Positions 23,955 to 36,729 of a stretch of 64,000 bases of DNA are shown one piece after another. Each line of letters starts with the position of its first letter. The stretch's first letter is position 1. The DNA is from Sisyra terminalis. Taxonomy: Eukaryota; Arthropoda; Insecta; Neuroptera; Sisyridae. Below the pieces are notes generated by a model. It ran no database searches. It was given only the letters and a program-made list of their open reading frames with translations, and had not been told where the DNA came from. The DNA is taken from NCBI GenBank assembly GCA_958496175.1, contig OY292274.1, positions 36,123,482 to 36,187,481 on the forward strand, given 5' to 3'. The position numbers and the translations under genes were made by a program.

Positions 23955-24092
23955 TAATTGTTATTTACCTTCGATTTATAACTACCGACGTGTTTAGCGA
24001 CCCTAAGGTTAATAAAAACCATAAATCGAGAAATATTAATCCTACTAGTTTTGGAGAGGCCACCTTGGCCACTCAGTCACCAGTTGGCTTAT
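23955..24092 (-). mobile_element. tRNA-derived SINE (minus)
   Basis: On the minus strand: GGTGACTGAGTGGCCAAGGT, then GGCCTCTCCAAAACTAGTAG and the body TTAGGGTCGCTAAAC. Immediately followed by a second copy in the same orientation. Confidence 0.65.
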
Positions 24093-24204
24093 AACTACGT
24101 TATAATATATATAAAATCATAAATTTATATTGTGGACATTAGTATCTCAAAAGTTGTATATTTTCTCTCAGTATTTGAAAAAAATTGTGCTTTATAACAA
24201 CTAT

Positions 24205-24315
24205 ACTCTTTAGCGATTCTAGGGTTAGTAAAAAATCGTTAATAAAGAGGATCGAACCTAACACCAACCGGTTTTGGAGTAGTCACCTAGACCACTCGGT
24301 CACTAATAGGCTTAA
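24205..24315 (-). mobile_element. tRNA-derived SINE (minus)
   Basis: On the minus strand: GTGACCGAGTGGTCTAGGTG (A box), CTCCAAAACCGGTTGG, GGTTCGATCC (B box), body CTAGAATCGCTAAAGAG. A and B boxes are both intact. Confidence 0.72.
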
Positions 24316-25956
24316 AATAAATTTAACTAAGTAAAAAATTAATAATATTATTCACAAATGTAATAAATTCAATTATATTTATCCAAGCGAAAATTTGATA
24401 TTGTTCTTATAATGAGTATATTCTTAAATCTCTGTAATATAAAACAGTTGTTTTTAAAGAACTATTTGGGGTAAAGTATAAATTATCGATGTTTCTAATA
24501 ATATGCAAAGATATATATTATGGATATACTGATATTAAAAATAATTATTTTCATGATGAAATATAGAAGAACTCTAATAGACGGTTATTTTATATTTTCC
24601 CATTAGTATAAGTTTTCTTTTTATATTTTATTTACTATACTCAATTTTTCCAATTATTTTTTAAATATTAAAGTTATGTCTTACGATGTTATCAATATTT
24701 CCCGAATGGTATAAGTCGCTTGAAATGTTTAAAAACAATTTCTTCAAGTAATTTAATATTTATTATTATTCGATTCAAAGACTGTTGCATAAGTAAAATA
24801 TAAATTTTCTAGTCATTACAAATCAAAATCAATGAAAAGAAAATCTTTCAGAAAAGAAACTTTTACGTAACCACTTTTTTCTATAAGTATGGAACAAAAT
24901 AAGAAGCCGGTACAATTGCTTTATAATTTTATTTTTATAATACACATTCCTTGTTAAACGACTATAGTTTCAATTATAATTTAACTATAAGAAAATGTAG
25001 CTACATTTTTCTTGTTATGAACTAGTATCATTAGAATTGCTGTAAAAATATATTTAAGAGGCTTCTTTTCCTTACGATAAAAAGAAATACTTTTTTCTAT
25101 TCTATTCTATTATAGCTAGGTATCATTTCTATATAATTAGAAATAGCTAATTGTTTCTCTACCTTTTGTTTCCATTATTGAGCTATAAGTTCGTCGTTTT
25201 TTTTTCTGAATAAGGATTTGGCTTTCTTGGATAAGCATGAAAATGGGGTTGGTGAAAAATTGCCCCAGACACATTGAACGAAGCAAGGACATCTTCTACT
25301 ATCGTACGTCCGCAAAACGAAAACAAATGACAATTTCTTTTCATCTCTCAAAGAGTCCAACACTTTATCGAAAATTTACCGAACAATACTAGATGGAAGT
25401 CGCTTACTCAAAAGAAAATTATGGACTTTTTTTAAAATGGTCATTTATGCATGTACTATACAGAGTACAGTGTACGTACATACAGCGCGCTATAATGTCC
25501 CTGTTAATAAAGAAGAAACAAAATGAAACAATAAGAAACGCTTTTTATTTCCTTTCGTTTCATTTTGTTTCCTACAGATTCCGGTTTTGACTATTAATTC
25601 ATTTAATTTCAGAAAGCTGGTATCGCTACTTCGTAACTTTTAAATAATGAAACTGAAAAACATCGTATAAATGCATCAGACATTTGGAATCGAGATATAG
25701 GTTTGTCTTTGTTATTCTGTCACTATTAGTCGATATGCTTGTTTGAAAAGTGAACTCAGGTAGACCAGATGGAGTTATGAAAAACGGTAACATATAAAAT
25801 CAATTGTCGCTGTTTATTATAATATTATATAACATATAATTATTAAATACATAATACTTTATTCAAAAATGAATTCAATATTTCTAATGTAATTATTAAG
25901 AATCTAACAATGAAATTTATTTCTTTGAATTTACCGTCGAGTAAATATATTGAATC
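24316..25956. other. intergenic, nothing firm
   Basis: AT-rich. The stretch 25175-25390 is richer in GC and open on both strands (VKNCPRHIERSKDIFYYRTS on plus), but neither strand shows a family motif or splice sites. Confidence 0.3.
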
Positions 25957-26035
25957 GCCTACTGGTGGCCGAGTGGTCAAGATGACCTCTCACAAACTGG
26001 TAGGTGATGGGTTCGATCATCGCATCGAGTACCCT
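25957..26035 (+). mobile_element. tRNA-derived SINE head
   Basis: CTACTGGTGGCCGAGTGGTC (A box TGGCCGAGTGG at 25966-25976) and GGGTTCGATC (B box at 26009). The head resembles a class II tRNA (Ser/Leu type) start. The body is truncated after GCATCGAG. Confidence 0.72.
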
Positions 26036-27174
26036 ATTAAAAAAAGCGTTTCAAATTTAATGGTTTCGAAATGCCTGTAATGATCTTTTTGAATATATTT
26101 AAAAGTAAGATGCATCCTAACAAGGTTGATAGAAAAATAAGTGATAGAAAATCTGATATGCATTAGCGATGCAGGACAAAGACATAAATAAGGACGATGA
26201 TACAAAATGTTAAACAATCAGTTGAATATTGTTATCATAGATTATTATACGTTTCCACATACCTATTCTATCCCATTTCTTAGCGTACATTTAAGTCTTT
26301 TTTATTTTGCTATCACATCAAAAATACTACTTTATAAATGTATTTAGAATTAATGACGTAATTAAGGTTCTATTAATTTCAAATTACTCAGAATTGAGAA
26401 TATGTACAAATTTTTGTTTTGTGAAAGAAACCATTTCGTTTGTGTCAAAATAGTTTAGTAGTAATTAATTAATCACGAAAAATTAATTATTCAGTCATTG
26501 ATATGGCAAAATGTTAAAAAAAGAGAGTTTTTAGCGTCATATAGTAACAAAAATGAAGAAAAATTTAGAAAACTGTTGTTTAAAATAAAATCCAACGACT
26601 AACCGGAATACCAAATTTTTGAGACTTTGAAGTAGCCCAAATGACCTTAAAAAACATTTTATAAATTATGAACTTTATATGTTTAAATTTGAGATTCAGT
26701 ATTGATATTTTTGGATACCTTCAGTATTGAATCTTTAAGAGGATAATGTAAGAGAGTACATTCATTTACGAAGGTCCCTTCCAAGTCGTAAGGATACTAG
26801 ACGGTTTTAAATATGTACGACGTATATCAACTACCAGCTTTCGCATAAATAGGATTTAAATGTTTTGACAAAGCTGGATCGAATTTAGCAATAAGTTCTG
26901 TAATTCTTAAAAAATACCTTTATTAAGATCTCCAATTTGTTTTGAACGTCCCCGGAATGACAGTTCTCTAATTGCCAGTGATTTAACAATTGAAATATGT
27001 GATGTGGTAAATTGGAAAATAAATTCTAAAAAAAAAGTATTTATTGTACTTTACTGAAGATCTTCCAAACACTCATAGCGAAGCTAACACTAATAATTTT
27101 TTGAATTTGAATTGTCCGTACATTTTTCGCTTCTAAAATTTTGGCATTACGAAAATTTTGCCGCTTCTAAAATC

Positions 27175-27224
27175 GTATCGTCCTAGGCCCGGGCCTCACG
27201 GGCCTAGGCGTAAATCCATCACTG
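27175..27224. repeat. GC-rich palindrome at a hAT-like end
   Basis: CCTAGGCCCGGGCCTCACGG then GCCTAGG is palindromic, and the following ATCCATCACTG is a hAT-type terminus. The partner end was not identified with confidence; CAGTGAT at 26976 is a candidate. Confidence 0.4.
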
Positions 27225-27979
27225 CCAGTATCGACAATATTATTAAGCTTCTTTCATTGCGTCCTTCTGTTATGAATAATGTATAAGTCATACGGACAGT
27301 AACCCATATTATTTATGTTATTCATTCTTTTTATTATCTGTATAAGTAAGAGACTAAATATTTGCATGATCATGCGAATAGAATTCCGGAATTGGCAAGT
27401 ATATAACGTATTGAAATCAATGGAATAAAAAAATCATCCTGTGATAAAGATCTCCGAAATCAATTGCATTTCTGTATATGATCGCTACTATACACAGAAA
27501 TACACCTTGAAAGACCTTTTTCAAATTCTTTCACTTTATTCAATATTGTGTTGTTTGTGTTCAAATTTTCTTGGCGATAAGTATCGTTTGACTATTGGAT
27601 TGGTTAACAATAGCCTACCAATTTATCGCAATGCCAACCTCCGCCTCCATAAATCTTCTTTGTCTATCGATTGTTATTTACAAATGCAATAGTAACGTTA
27701 ACATTTTATTTTTAATAATAGATTACAATTCTATCGCTATTAGCCATATTATCAGTAAAAAACGAAATTTAAACGGAATTTAATAAAGTTTTTGTACGTT
27801 AGAATTTAAGTAATAAATAAACAAGCTAATAGTGCAAATCAAAAATACTGGACTTTAATCTCTTATTTTGAAAATAAAAAACAATTTGGAAAAATAAATT
27901 TTGTTCCTTTTTCTATAGAGTAATTTTTTTACTTTTTCTATATATCCTGAAAAAGACGTCCATCAAGTAAGCATTACAC

Positions 27980-29031
27980 TAGGGTGGGCAAACAGTGGAT
28001 CGCGAACAGGTCGACAGTCGATCGCAAGCATTTTAAATAATTTTTTATATACATTTCAATTTTTTTAGTTAAAAGTGTGTACTAAAAATTTCGCAGACAA
28101 TGAGACTTGAGTTTAAAATTAAACCCAAATCTATTCTACAATGGATTATACTAATTCCCAAATAGTGCTTCTGAAACTTCTTTTTACTCATTATGTCTTT
28201 AAGGAATTGCATGGGTTTTACGGCTTTAAAAACTTGTTTTTTTTAAATGATTTATTAATTTTTACATCTCTAAAATATTGTCCTAAATTTTCAAGTTAAT
28301 CTGAATAATAGTTTCAGAGATACAGGCTTGAGAAGCTCAGCACACCGCAGGTATATCGGTACAACTGCTTGTCTATTGTCGCGTTTTTTAGGAAACTGTG
28401 TTTTCAAAGTCAGTTGTCAAGATTTCTCGAGAAATATTCAACCGATTTTGATGAAATTTTACACAGGTCCTCAAAATACAATTCACAAGGACTTGAGTGA
28501 AAGATTTTTTTTAAACTACAACTAGTTAAATAAATAAATAAAGAGCAAATATCATCGAACTTTACATTTTTTTGTATAAATGTTTACCAAAAATTTATTT
28601 TTTACTTTTTTTTTTCTTCGTCCAAGTTCTTGTTTATGTTTTTAACGGTGTTAATTAAAATACAAATTTTCTTTCACTTCTTTTTCACAGATGATCCTGT
28701 CATGAGTTCTGCTGTCAACGCGGACACACCATTTTTCAGAAAGGTCACCGGAAATGACGTCGTAATGGTGAAGTTTTAAATATTTTTCTATAATAATTTC
28801 AAAAATTCTTTGTCAAATGTGTATGTTTAAGGCAGTATAAAGTTAAAATAAAATATTTGTTTCTACACGGGGAAAAAATTGTTGAAAATAGACCATTTTT
28901 TTCCCCGATTAAACCCACACGACCCCTGTAATATGCATTTGTTTTTAATGTAACCCATTTTTTGAAGTCGATCGCGAGTAAATAAGAAAAATTATTGTCG
29001 ATAATATCAGTATTAAGTTTGCCCTCCCCTG
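27980..29031 (+). mobile_element. hAT-like element, copy A (about 1.05 kb, non-autonomous)
   Basis: Ends in TAGGGTGGGCAAAC and GTTTGCCCTCCCCTG, the inverted CAGGGGTGGGCAAAC type common in hAT elements. It is flanked by cATTACAC (27972-27979) and tATTACAC (29032-29039), an 8-bp target duplication with one difference. It contains a 65-codon open frame (28328-28525) also present in copy B, but no transposase motif, so the frame is probably not a working gene. It is inserted in the terminal repeat of another element. Confidence 0.8.
28328..28525 (+). other. open frame shared by hAT copies A and B
   Basis: 65 codons containing RRYIGTTACLLSRFLGNC and MKFYTGPQNTIHKDLSERFF. The inverted copy B has a related frame at 33139-33336 on the minus strand. 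Conservation of the open frame in two diverged copies is notable, but the high AT element and absence of a known domain make a coding role uncertain. It may be a residue of the parent transposase or chance. Confidence 0.25.
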
Positions 29032-29169
29032 TATTACACTTCTGAAATATGTTAAAAAGGAACTACCATCGAAATATTTTGATTGGTGTTTCTTTGTTGT
29101 TCAATACTTCCGGAAGAAAAAAACCTATACTCGCATATTTTTCAGAAAATCCTGTGTAATGCTAAGTTG

Positions 29170-29900
29170 ACGGTTAGAGCTTTTCTTAAAATATTTGAGT
29201 TTCAAAAGTTTTTTTGCATCAATAATTGGTGTTTTTTTGTCATTAGAAAGTTTTGAAAATAAAAATTGGTCGTTTATTGATTTTCCAAGAAAACGTTTTA
29301 AGAAAAAGCTCAATTTTGGAATATTTTCAAATATTGTGAATTGTTTTTTTTTTGCGCCATTAATTGGTGTTTTTTTGCCTGAGAGTTCAGAGTTCTGAAA
29401 AAAAATAAATGTTGCTGATATAATTACTGAGAAAAACTATTTAAAAAAAAGCTCGATTTGGATATTTTTTAAACAATGAAATTTCGTGGAAAATTTCTGC
29501 CGTTAATTTTTGTTATTGCATCGCTCAAGAGATCTGGAAAAAAAGTTAAGTGCATATTTTACAAGAAAACGTTATTTATAGAAAACCTTGATGTACTTAG
29601 ATATTTATCAAATACTAAAATTTGGAAAAATATTTTCGCTACTAATTGATGTTTTTTTTTGTTCGAGAGTTTAGAGACAATAATCTTGATCGCTCCCATA
29701 TCTTCTGGGAAACCGCTGTTTTAAGAAAAAGCTCAATTTAGGGTATTTTTTAAATACATAAAATTCGATATTTTTTGCGTCATTAATCGATGTATACTTT
29801 TGTTGCCACAGAACTCTGAAAAAATTTTGTCGTTTGCATATTTGCCGAGAAAACGCTATTTAAAGAAAAAGCTCGATTTGGACACTTTTCCAGAATTAAT
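29170..29900 (+). repeat. internal tandem array, about 140-bp period
   Basis: The block AGAAAAAGCTCRATTTRG recurs with ends at about 29310, 29453, 29590, 29733 and 29873, spacings 137-143 bases. Each unit also has a version of ATTAATTGGTGTTTTTTTG. The units are diverged, so this is an old array inside the transposon-like element. Confidence 0.65.
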
Positions 29901-30276
29901 ATTTTTTTTTCTGTACAAAAAATGTGCTAACTAGAAACTGGAAAAAAGTTAGCGACGAAGGTTTTTATTTTTAAGATCTAGAACAATTAGTTTTTTAGAA
30001 ATTGGATTTAAACGTCCAGAAAGCTCTTAACGTCAACTTAGCATTACATAGAGCTTTCTGGAAAATATTTGAAAAACATTTTTTTTTAGAACTCTTGAAC
30101 GATAAAAAAATCTCAAATATTTCGTAATTATTTTTTACAAATTCCAAAACTGTAATGCTAATTTGTTGAACATATGAAAATGACTTTTCTTTTAGGCGTT
30201 CACGCAAAAACTGCCGAACGTAATGGTATGGGACTTTGACCAATTGAAAAGGAAAATTTCGTCGACGGTTCTAGAC

Positions 30277-30646
30277 TAGTGTTTTTCAAGCTGTGGTTTG
30301 CGGGTCACTGGTGGTCCGAGAGTCAATTCTTGGTGGTCCGTGCACCAAAAATTTCATTATTATTAATAATTGGCTTTATTGCAAAAACTTAGGAAATACG
30401 CCTTATTATTTAAACTGTGCCATACTCGAGCTACAAAAATGCATTTAACAATAAAGAATTTGGAGAGCATTGTGATTTATTTTCATTTCTACAAACTTAT
30501 CCCTTTCTTGACTTATCGGAGCGTATATTTTTTACAAGCGATAATAAATGGATAAAGTTGACTACTATTCTTTTGAAGTTGGTGGTTCGCGATTTGCGTG
30601 AAATTCTTCAAGTGGTCCGCAAGTGCCCCAAATTTGAGAAACACTG
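30277..30646 (+). mobile_element. short hAT-type MITE
   Basis: Starts TAGTGTTTTTCAAGCTGTGG and ends TTTGAGAAACACTG, the classic CAGTGTTTCTCAAA type. GGTGGTCCG repeats appear near both ends. Flanks TTCTAGAC and TTCAAGTT match at five of eight bases. 370 bases, no coding. Confidence 0.65.
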
Positions 30647-31469
30647 TTCAAGTTATTTTTTGGATTTGGTTTCTTGTTATTTTTTTTTCTATTGAAACAT
30701 TTTTGCAGTTTTATGTACATAAATAACCGTTTTCATCATTGCGTATGTTTATGGCGCTGTGGTAATATCGTTATTGTGCAAACAAAGGGCTTTGGGCTTA
30801 ATTCTTTCAATAATCATATTTCCTTCAACATTGTAGCTAATAAAACCCAAGAGGTGGTCAAGAAGAAAATGAATTTAAAAAATATTCCTATATGCACAAA
30901 GCTTATAGTAAAAATGTATTGAATATTTATTATTGGTATATCAATCAATTATTCAAACGAAGTTGTACACATTAGTTCATGTGTTATAAAATAAAAAATT
31001 AAATATCATGTATCGTACTGTAGTTATTTCTTAAATAACAAAGTTTACAGAGTACTTTATATACAAAATAGATAATAAATTCTATGGAAATATGATATCA
31101 TTTAATAATTGAAATTCAATCATTGATACTGCAAACGAGTACCCTTTGTAAGAAAATAACGTTATGATACACTTGAAAATTGATTATTTTCAATCATTTT
31201 CAAGTCATTCTATTTTTATGTTTAGTTTTTTTATTTAAATAAGTAATTTATGATGAATTATGATTGTTTCTATGTAAGAATTAATCACAGAAGATAAAAA
31301 GTCAAATTTACGTTCTGCGAAGCGAGTGGGTGTTTACCTTTTTGTTTTGTTTACTTTCACTAAAAGTAATAAGTATATATACTATGTGACAATATACTAT
31401 ACTATATAGCAATGAAAACAATTGTAATTATAATTGAATGTTGACAATTTTTTATATTCTTATTTGATG

Positions 31470-32310
31470 TAGAGCAAAATTACTCGTATGCGGTAATTGG
31501 GTTTGTGAATTTTTTTTTTTTTTGTGATAAATGGAAAGATCATATATAAGTTTTATAGCAAAACTATTTTTTATTTTTTTATTTTCGCAATAATTTAAAA
31601 GTTATTTCAAAATAAAAATTAATTTTTGAATTTTTTGAATCTAGTACCGAAAACACGCCGACAGCTCCCGAACAAACACGAGCGCGTGTGACGTCCTAAT
31701 GTTAGTTGTCAATGATTGCAGTTGATACAGAAATAATAAGTACAGTGTTTTGATTGATTTAATTCTGTTGTGATAGTTAAATATTGAAATTTATATTGAG
31801 CATGTCGAACCTTAAAAGTTACTGTTCTTGTTTTGTACCATTATGAACGAATACTACAAAAACAACTCCTAACGAAATGTTTTTAAATGTTCCCCAAGAT
31901 GGCAAACGTCGAAATAAATGGATTCAAGCAGTGCAGGAATATTATCAGACTTTGCCTTTATAAATCATTTATCACACATAGCTAATTGGAATCAACTAAC
32001 GACTCGTTTTTTAGCAATAAATATTCAATATTATTGTCTAGTCACGTGTAATAGCTGTAAACGCTGTATTGTTATTAAATAGCTATAACATTATTACGTC
32101 ACAACTATGGTGACCATTCATGGCGCGTTTATAGTCACGTGATTTTTTTTTAAATTTTATCAATTTTTAATCGTTTATAATTAATTGAAAAAAAAAAATT
32201 TTTAAGTTTTTTGTATTAAATATCAATATTATTAATAATAAAGTTTTAAAATACATGAAAAAAATCAATAATTTTTTTTTTTCAAATTCCCAATTCGGTA
32301 ATTATTAGAA
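31470..32310 (+). mobile_element. internally deleted P/THAP-type element
   Basis: Region around the THAP fragment. The left edge has GCGGTAATTGGGTTTGTGAA and the right edge, read on the other strand, has ACCGAATTGGGAATTTGAA, an imperfect inverted repeat continuing into A/T runs. The GC-rich stretch 31660-31700 just before the coding fragment looks like the promoter/leader of the element. CACGTG boxes occur near 32045 and 32138. Edges are approximate and no target duplication was resolved. Confidence 0.35.
31802..31963 (+). pseudogene. THAP-domain transposon protein fragment (second family)
   Basis: ATG at 31802, then MSNLKSYCSCFVPL, a stop TGA at 31844-31846 where a THAP cysteine is expected, then TNTTKTTPNEMFLNVPQDG and RRNKWIQAVQ, ending TAA at 31961. 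The CFVP--C pattern with K-P---F--VP and R--W fits the THAP fold of P-type elements, but differs from the copy at 10.9 kb. Only the first part of the domain remains and no catalytic region follows. It is likely the core of a deleted P-like element (31470-32310). Confidence 0.55.
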
Positions 32311-32637
32311 AGACCCACAGCTTAATCTTCAAAGAATTTTGATTTGCATTCAATGTCCAGGACTTATAGGACTAGATTGATTTAGCTTTAATATGCTGTG
32401 TGCATATGTTGTGTTTAATATGCTAATATTGCTGTGTGATACAGATAAGTGCTAAATGTAGAGCTTTTAGATCGTTACAACTAGATAAAGATTCTTTGGA
32501 GTTAGTTTGTTCATTTTGCAGCGCCTTGCCAAACTTTATAACTTTATTATTTATATAACATAACTATAATCGATGCAGACCTGAAGTTCTATAATAGCAA
32601 TTGATGTTGATTTTGAAGTTTATACTATGATATAGAA

Positions 32638-33709
32638 CAGGGTTAGGCAAACTTAATACTGGTATCGACAATAATTTTTCTTATTATTGCGCGATTAACT
32701 TCAAAAAATGGATTAAATTAAAAACAAATATATATTTAAGGGGTTACATGGGCCTAAACGGAGAAAAAATGGTCTACTTTTTTAAACAGTTTTTTCCCCT
32801 TTAAAAAAATATTTTATTTTAAATTTTTGCTGACTTAAATATACACATTTGGCAAAGATTTTCTGAAATTTTCGTAGAAAAATATTTAAAACTTCGCCAT
32901 TGCGGTGACAATTCTAGTGACCCTTCGGAAGAAACGTTTATCCGCGTTGACAGCAAAACCCATGGGAGGATCATCCATTAAAAAAAGTAAAAAAGAAGAG
33001 AAAAAATACTTTCTTCAGTTAAGACCATAAACTAGAATTTAGGTGAAGGAAAAAAAAAGTAAAAAATAGATTTTTGGTAAATATTTTTACAAAATAATGC
33101 AAATTTCGGTGATATTTGCTTTATAATTATTTATATAGCTAGTTGTAATTGAAAAAAAATCCTTCACCCAATTCCTTGTGAATTGTATTTCGAAGAACTG
33201 TGTAAAATTTCATCAAAATAAGTTGAGTAGTTCTCAAGAAATCTTGACATCTGCCTTTAAGAGCACAGTTTCGAAAAAATTGCGACAATAGACGACCAGC
33301 TGCACTGATATATCTGCGACGTGCTGAGCTTTTCAAAGCTGTATCTTCAAATTATTACTTGTACCAACTTAAAAATTGAAGACAACATTCTAGAGATGTT
33401 GTTAAAATTAAAAAAACAATAAAAAAATGATTTTTTGAAGTCGTAAAACCCTTGTAACCCCTTAAAAAGATAATGAGTAGAAAGAATTATTAGAAACACA
33501 ATTTGAAAATCAGTAATATTTGTTGTAGAATAGATGCGTGTTTCATTTTGAATTCAAGTTTCATGTCTGCTAAATTATTAGTACTCACTATCAATTAAAA
33601 GAATTGAAATTTACTTAAAAACTTATTTATTGTTTGAAATGCCTGCGATTGACTGTCGACCTGTTTGCGATCGACCGGTCGATCGTGGTCGACTGTTTCC
33701 CGACTCCTG
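32638..33709 (-). mobile_element. hAT-like element, copy B (inverted relative to copy A)
   Basis: Begins CAGGGTTAGGCAAAC and ends CCCGACTCCTG, flanked by a perfect 8-bp duplication ATATAGAA (32630-32637 and 33710-33717). The whole 1072 bases are the reverse of copy A at moderate identity, including the open frame (33139-33336, minus) that resembles that of copy A (both share RRYI, LMKFYT and NTIHK). The shared 8-bp duplication size and CAGGG ends place it in the hAT superfamily. Confidence 0.85.
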
Positions 33710-33856
33710 ATATAGAACGTAGTATCACTTTTTTAAGTTTCTAGTCTATTTTTATAATATTAAATTTGATTTCTAGAAGTTCCATTATTCACTTCATTAT
33801 TTCACTCTCATACTCAAAAGTGAATATCACTAAGAATAGATAAACAAACGTTGTTG

Positions 33857-34476
33857 TTAGTGTCCGACCGAAATTAGTTTTTACGGCCGAAACTTACATT
33901 TAAGGTCATGTTTTCGTAGAAATAAAAGTTAATCATAATTAGTCAGTCTTTTTTTTTTAAATTCTATAGGTATTCATTAATCATTTAATCCCTAATATTT
34001 GAGTTAATCATTAACATTACATATTATTATCATTACTTATTTCAATTAAATTATTTATGCTGAAATAATAAGTTTATTTGAAAGAAATGCATCTAATACT
34101 TTTTAGTTACGAATAAAATAAAGTAATAAAAAAAATTAAAAAACTTCTTTTTTACCTAATATGTTTAGGTATACAACATAGAAAGTCCTGTATCTTGTAT
34201 CTTAAAAACAAAATAATTGCTTCTAAACTTTTATCAGTTTTCTTTAGAACTGAAAAATAATCTTAAAGTTATTATTAAACAAAATATTAATGAACTGATA
34301 GTTATGAATATTCATAATTGAAGAATCAAATAATAAATGAAAAACAATAATTTTTTATCATTTTTATCTCACGAATTCAGTTTCGGTTTTGGTCGTAGTT
34401 TTGGCTTGACGACAGCCAAAATCGAAACTCGTTTTTTGCCGAAACTAGACCGAAACCGAAAGTTCGGTCGGACACT
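33857..34476 (+). mobile_element. hAT-type MITE with CCGAAA-rich ends, copy 1
   Basis: Starts TTAGTGTCCGACCGAAA and ends TTCGGTCGGACACT. The flanks CGTTGTTG and AGTTATTA match at five of eight bases, a weak target duplication. The ends carry many copies of TTTCGG/CCGAAA variants (34380-34470 and 33870-33890), as subterminal transposase-binding repeats would. The interior is AT-rich and non-coding. The same family occurs inverted at 49041-49560. Confidence 0.7.
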
Positions 34477-34529
34477 AGTTATTATATGTTATGAACTGAT
34501 ATCTTACATCTTGATAATGTGCAATGTGC

Positions 34530-34568
34530 AATGGATAATAATAATTATTATAATAATAATAATAATTG
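34530..34568. repeat. AAT trinucleotide microsatellite
   Basis: Repeated AATAAT and ATTATT units next to the right end of the CCGAAA MITE. Confidence 0.75.
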
Positions 34569-34569
34569 T

Positions 34570-36189
34570 GACTCGGAAATAAATAAAATACTTATCAATG
34601 TTAATCTTGATAATGTACATTGTTTAACTCTTGCTTACTTTCAAAGAGCCTTCTGTTTGATGAATCTTCACTGAAGCTATTTAAGTAGTAATTTCTTGAC
34701 ATTTTTGTATTCTAAGACACACTCAATAGACATTTTATTTAGTATCGTTTTTCCAACAACTTTTTGTATGTTTAAAAACTAATTTAAAATTTATTTATCG
34801 CAGATTGTCTTCCTCAGTATACCTTTTCAAATCAACTAGAATTACAATGACTCTGAATTCAAAAGTTTTCAAATAAGTAATTGATATCTAAAGATTATGT
34901 CACTTGCACAAACAACGACACTTTGAAACCCAAAGTTGCTTTAATTGGTTTTAGAGAACTATTGATTGTCAGATTGAATATGACAGTTGATAACTGATTA
35001 CAAACCTTTTGAAGAAACGTCGGAATTATGATAGTTTACTTTAATTTCAAAGTTCGAAAGACGTTTTTTTCATGAAAGTGACTGAATCAACTATTTTCAA
35101 TTTAAATGAATATATGTGATATGTTTATGAAGAATTATCCAAATTATTAAAATATTTTTCAGGAAGTTAAAAGTACTCATAAATAAATTAATTCAATAAT
35201 CCAATTTCCTGTACATATACATATACCAATTTACTGTACATTGTTGTTTGCTAAACAAGTTAATTTTCCGAGACACTGGATTTGAAAATACTGGATTTAA
35301 ATCTGTGTATTCTGTTACATTCCCCAGATAGTGAACAGAAGTGGTAAATAAATTTTGAAAAATAACAATGTTGGATTAGATCAACATTTTTTTAATTCCT
35401 TGGCTGTTTTCATTTTTACAGACGTATCATACAATATGTTCATTTCAGAAATAAAACTTGGTTAAGGAAAAGGGTGGAAAATAATTTTAATTAAATTTTA
35501 GTTCAAATGTGGTATGTTTCACATTGAAAAATATTACTGAATATTACATTTTCCGAGAAGATAGAACATGAGACTGATAATAATAGATGCAATTATTCTT
35601 GCTTTGAAAATTAGAACAAGCTTTAGTTTCAAATCTAATACAAATGCATTGTCATACTCATTATTTATTCTATAATACTGCTCGTTAAAACAAATGTACC
35701 AATACCAGATATCACGGTAAAAGAGTTTTAGTTGCTTACGTAAATAATAATTTCATGAAAATAAAATTTTCTAACAAAATATAAAATTGTCGAAAAAAGA
35801 ACTGAAAAGCGAAAAATAAAATTTCCTTTTTTATCTTAATAATAATTAAGCTCTGCCGAAAGTAATGTAAATAATTAATTTTAAACTGGTGCCAAACTAT
35901 CAAACATACGAATTAATTATTTAAAGCATCCAGTGATGGTAACTAAAGGTTGGATTGCAATATCGTGTGGTTAGTATGCGAGGCCTATAGTGCTAGTCTT
36001 CCAAAACAACTTGTTTTCATTAATACCGTAAACTATGTTAATAATTGATGTGGTTTTTTGATTGATATCATATATATCATTGATATCATTTTTTGTTTTT
36101 TTTTTAATCTTAATTTTTTGTAAAAAATTGGTTTTTTAATTTAAATGCTAAGATTTTTACTTAGTTAGTTTTTGGATAACACTTCAGAT
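34570..36189. other. intergenic, nothing recognised
   Basis: AT-rich without coding or repeat signals; CAGTGATGG at 35932 could be an isolated hAT-like end. Confidence 0.35.
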
Positions 36190-36440
36190 ACCTAATATAT
36201 CTTATTATCTACTAGTAAATTCCCATCAAATATTCACAACCCAACATTGAAAACTGAAAAATGATAAAAATTGACCGTTAAATAAAATCAAAATGACAGT
36301 TGAAACAAATGACAAAAAACAGTTACTTCAAATTTGAGACAATTATATTTGTTTTTCACCTTCACGTAAGTATCTACAATCTGTGTTCTCTGTCTTTGCC
36401 GACATACATAAAAATTACATATTTTTGCATATTATTATTA
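36190..36440 (+). repeat. interior fragment of the AAGTATCT hAT family
   Basis: Shares AATTCCCATCAAATATTCAC-like sequence and CTTTGCCGACATACATAAAA with 52980-53130 (CTTTGCCAACATATATACAA). No ends present here. Confidence 0.45.
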
Positions 36441-36729
36441 TTATTAATTAACGTAGCTTCATATCTTACTCAAATGAATAAAGAATCGAGGTTCGGCTTT
36501 TGTGCATATTTATATTTTAATAATTTTATATTGGATAAATATTTTTACTTTCATGTTTGTACGTGTGTATCAATTACCATAAATATTTTTTTGAAATTTG
36601 CCAGATTTGTCAATAATTGGAGTAAAATTATATAATTATATCGATAAACTGAAGGAGATTCATTCAAACTTCAAAATTGCTCCATGCAATATAATTTTAA
36701 TTGACAATATCTTTCGGTCCAAAAGAGTC

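Larger units (their letters stand above)
27958..30172 (+). mobile_element. TIR element with internal 140-bp repeats (interrupted by hAT copy A)
   Basis: The left terminus GTCCATCAAGTAAGCATTAC is split by hAT copy A and resumes at 29032. The right terminus is the inverse, CCAAAACTGTAATGCTAATT, ending near 30172. About 1.16 kb without the insertion. Inside are five units of about 140 bases (29170-29900), each with GCGTCATTAATTGGTGTTTT, a TTCGAGAGTT-like block, and AGAAAAAGCTCAATTTGG. No coding sequence. Related copies lie at 1.4, 3.0 and 48-50 kb. Confidence 0.65.

Noticed and set aside
25175..25390. GC-richer stretch open on both strands
   Set aside because: Neither translation shows a known motif and no acceptor or donor fits the edges.
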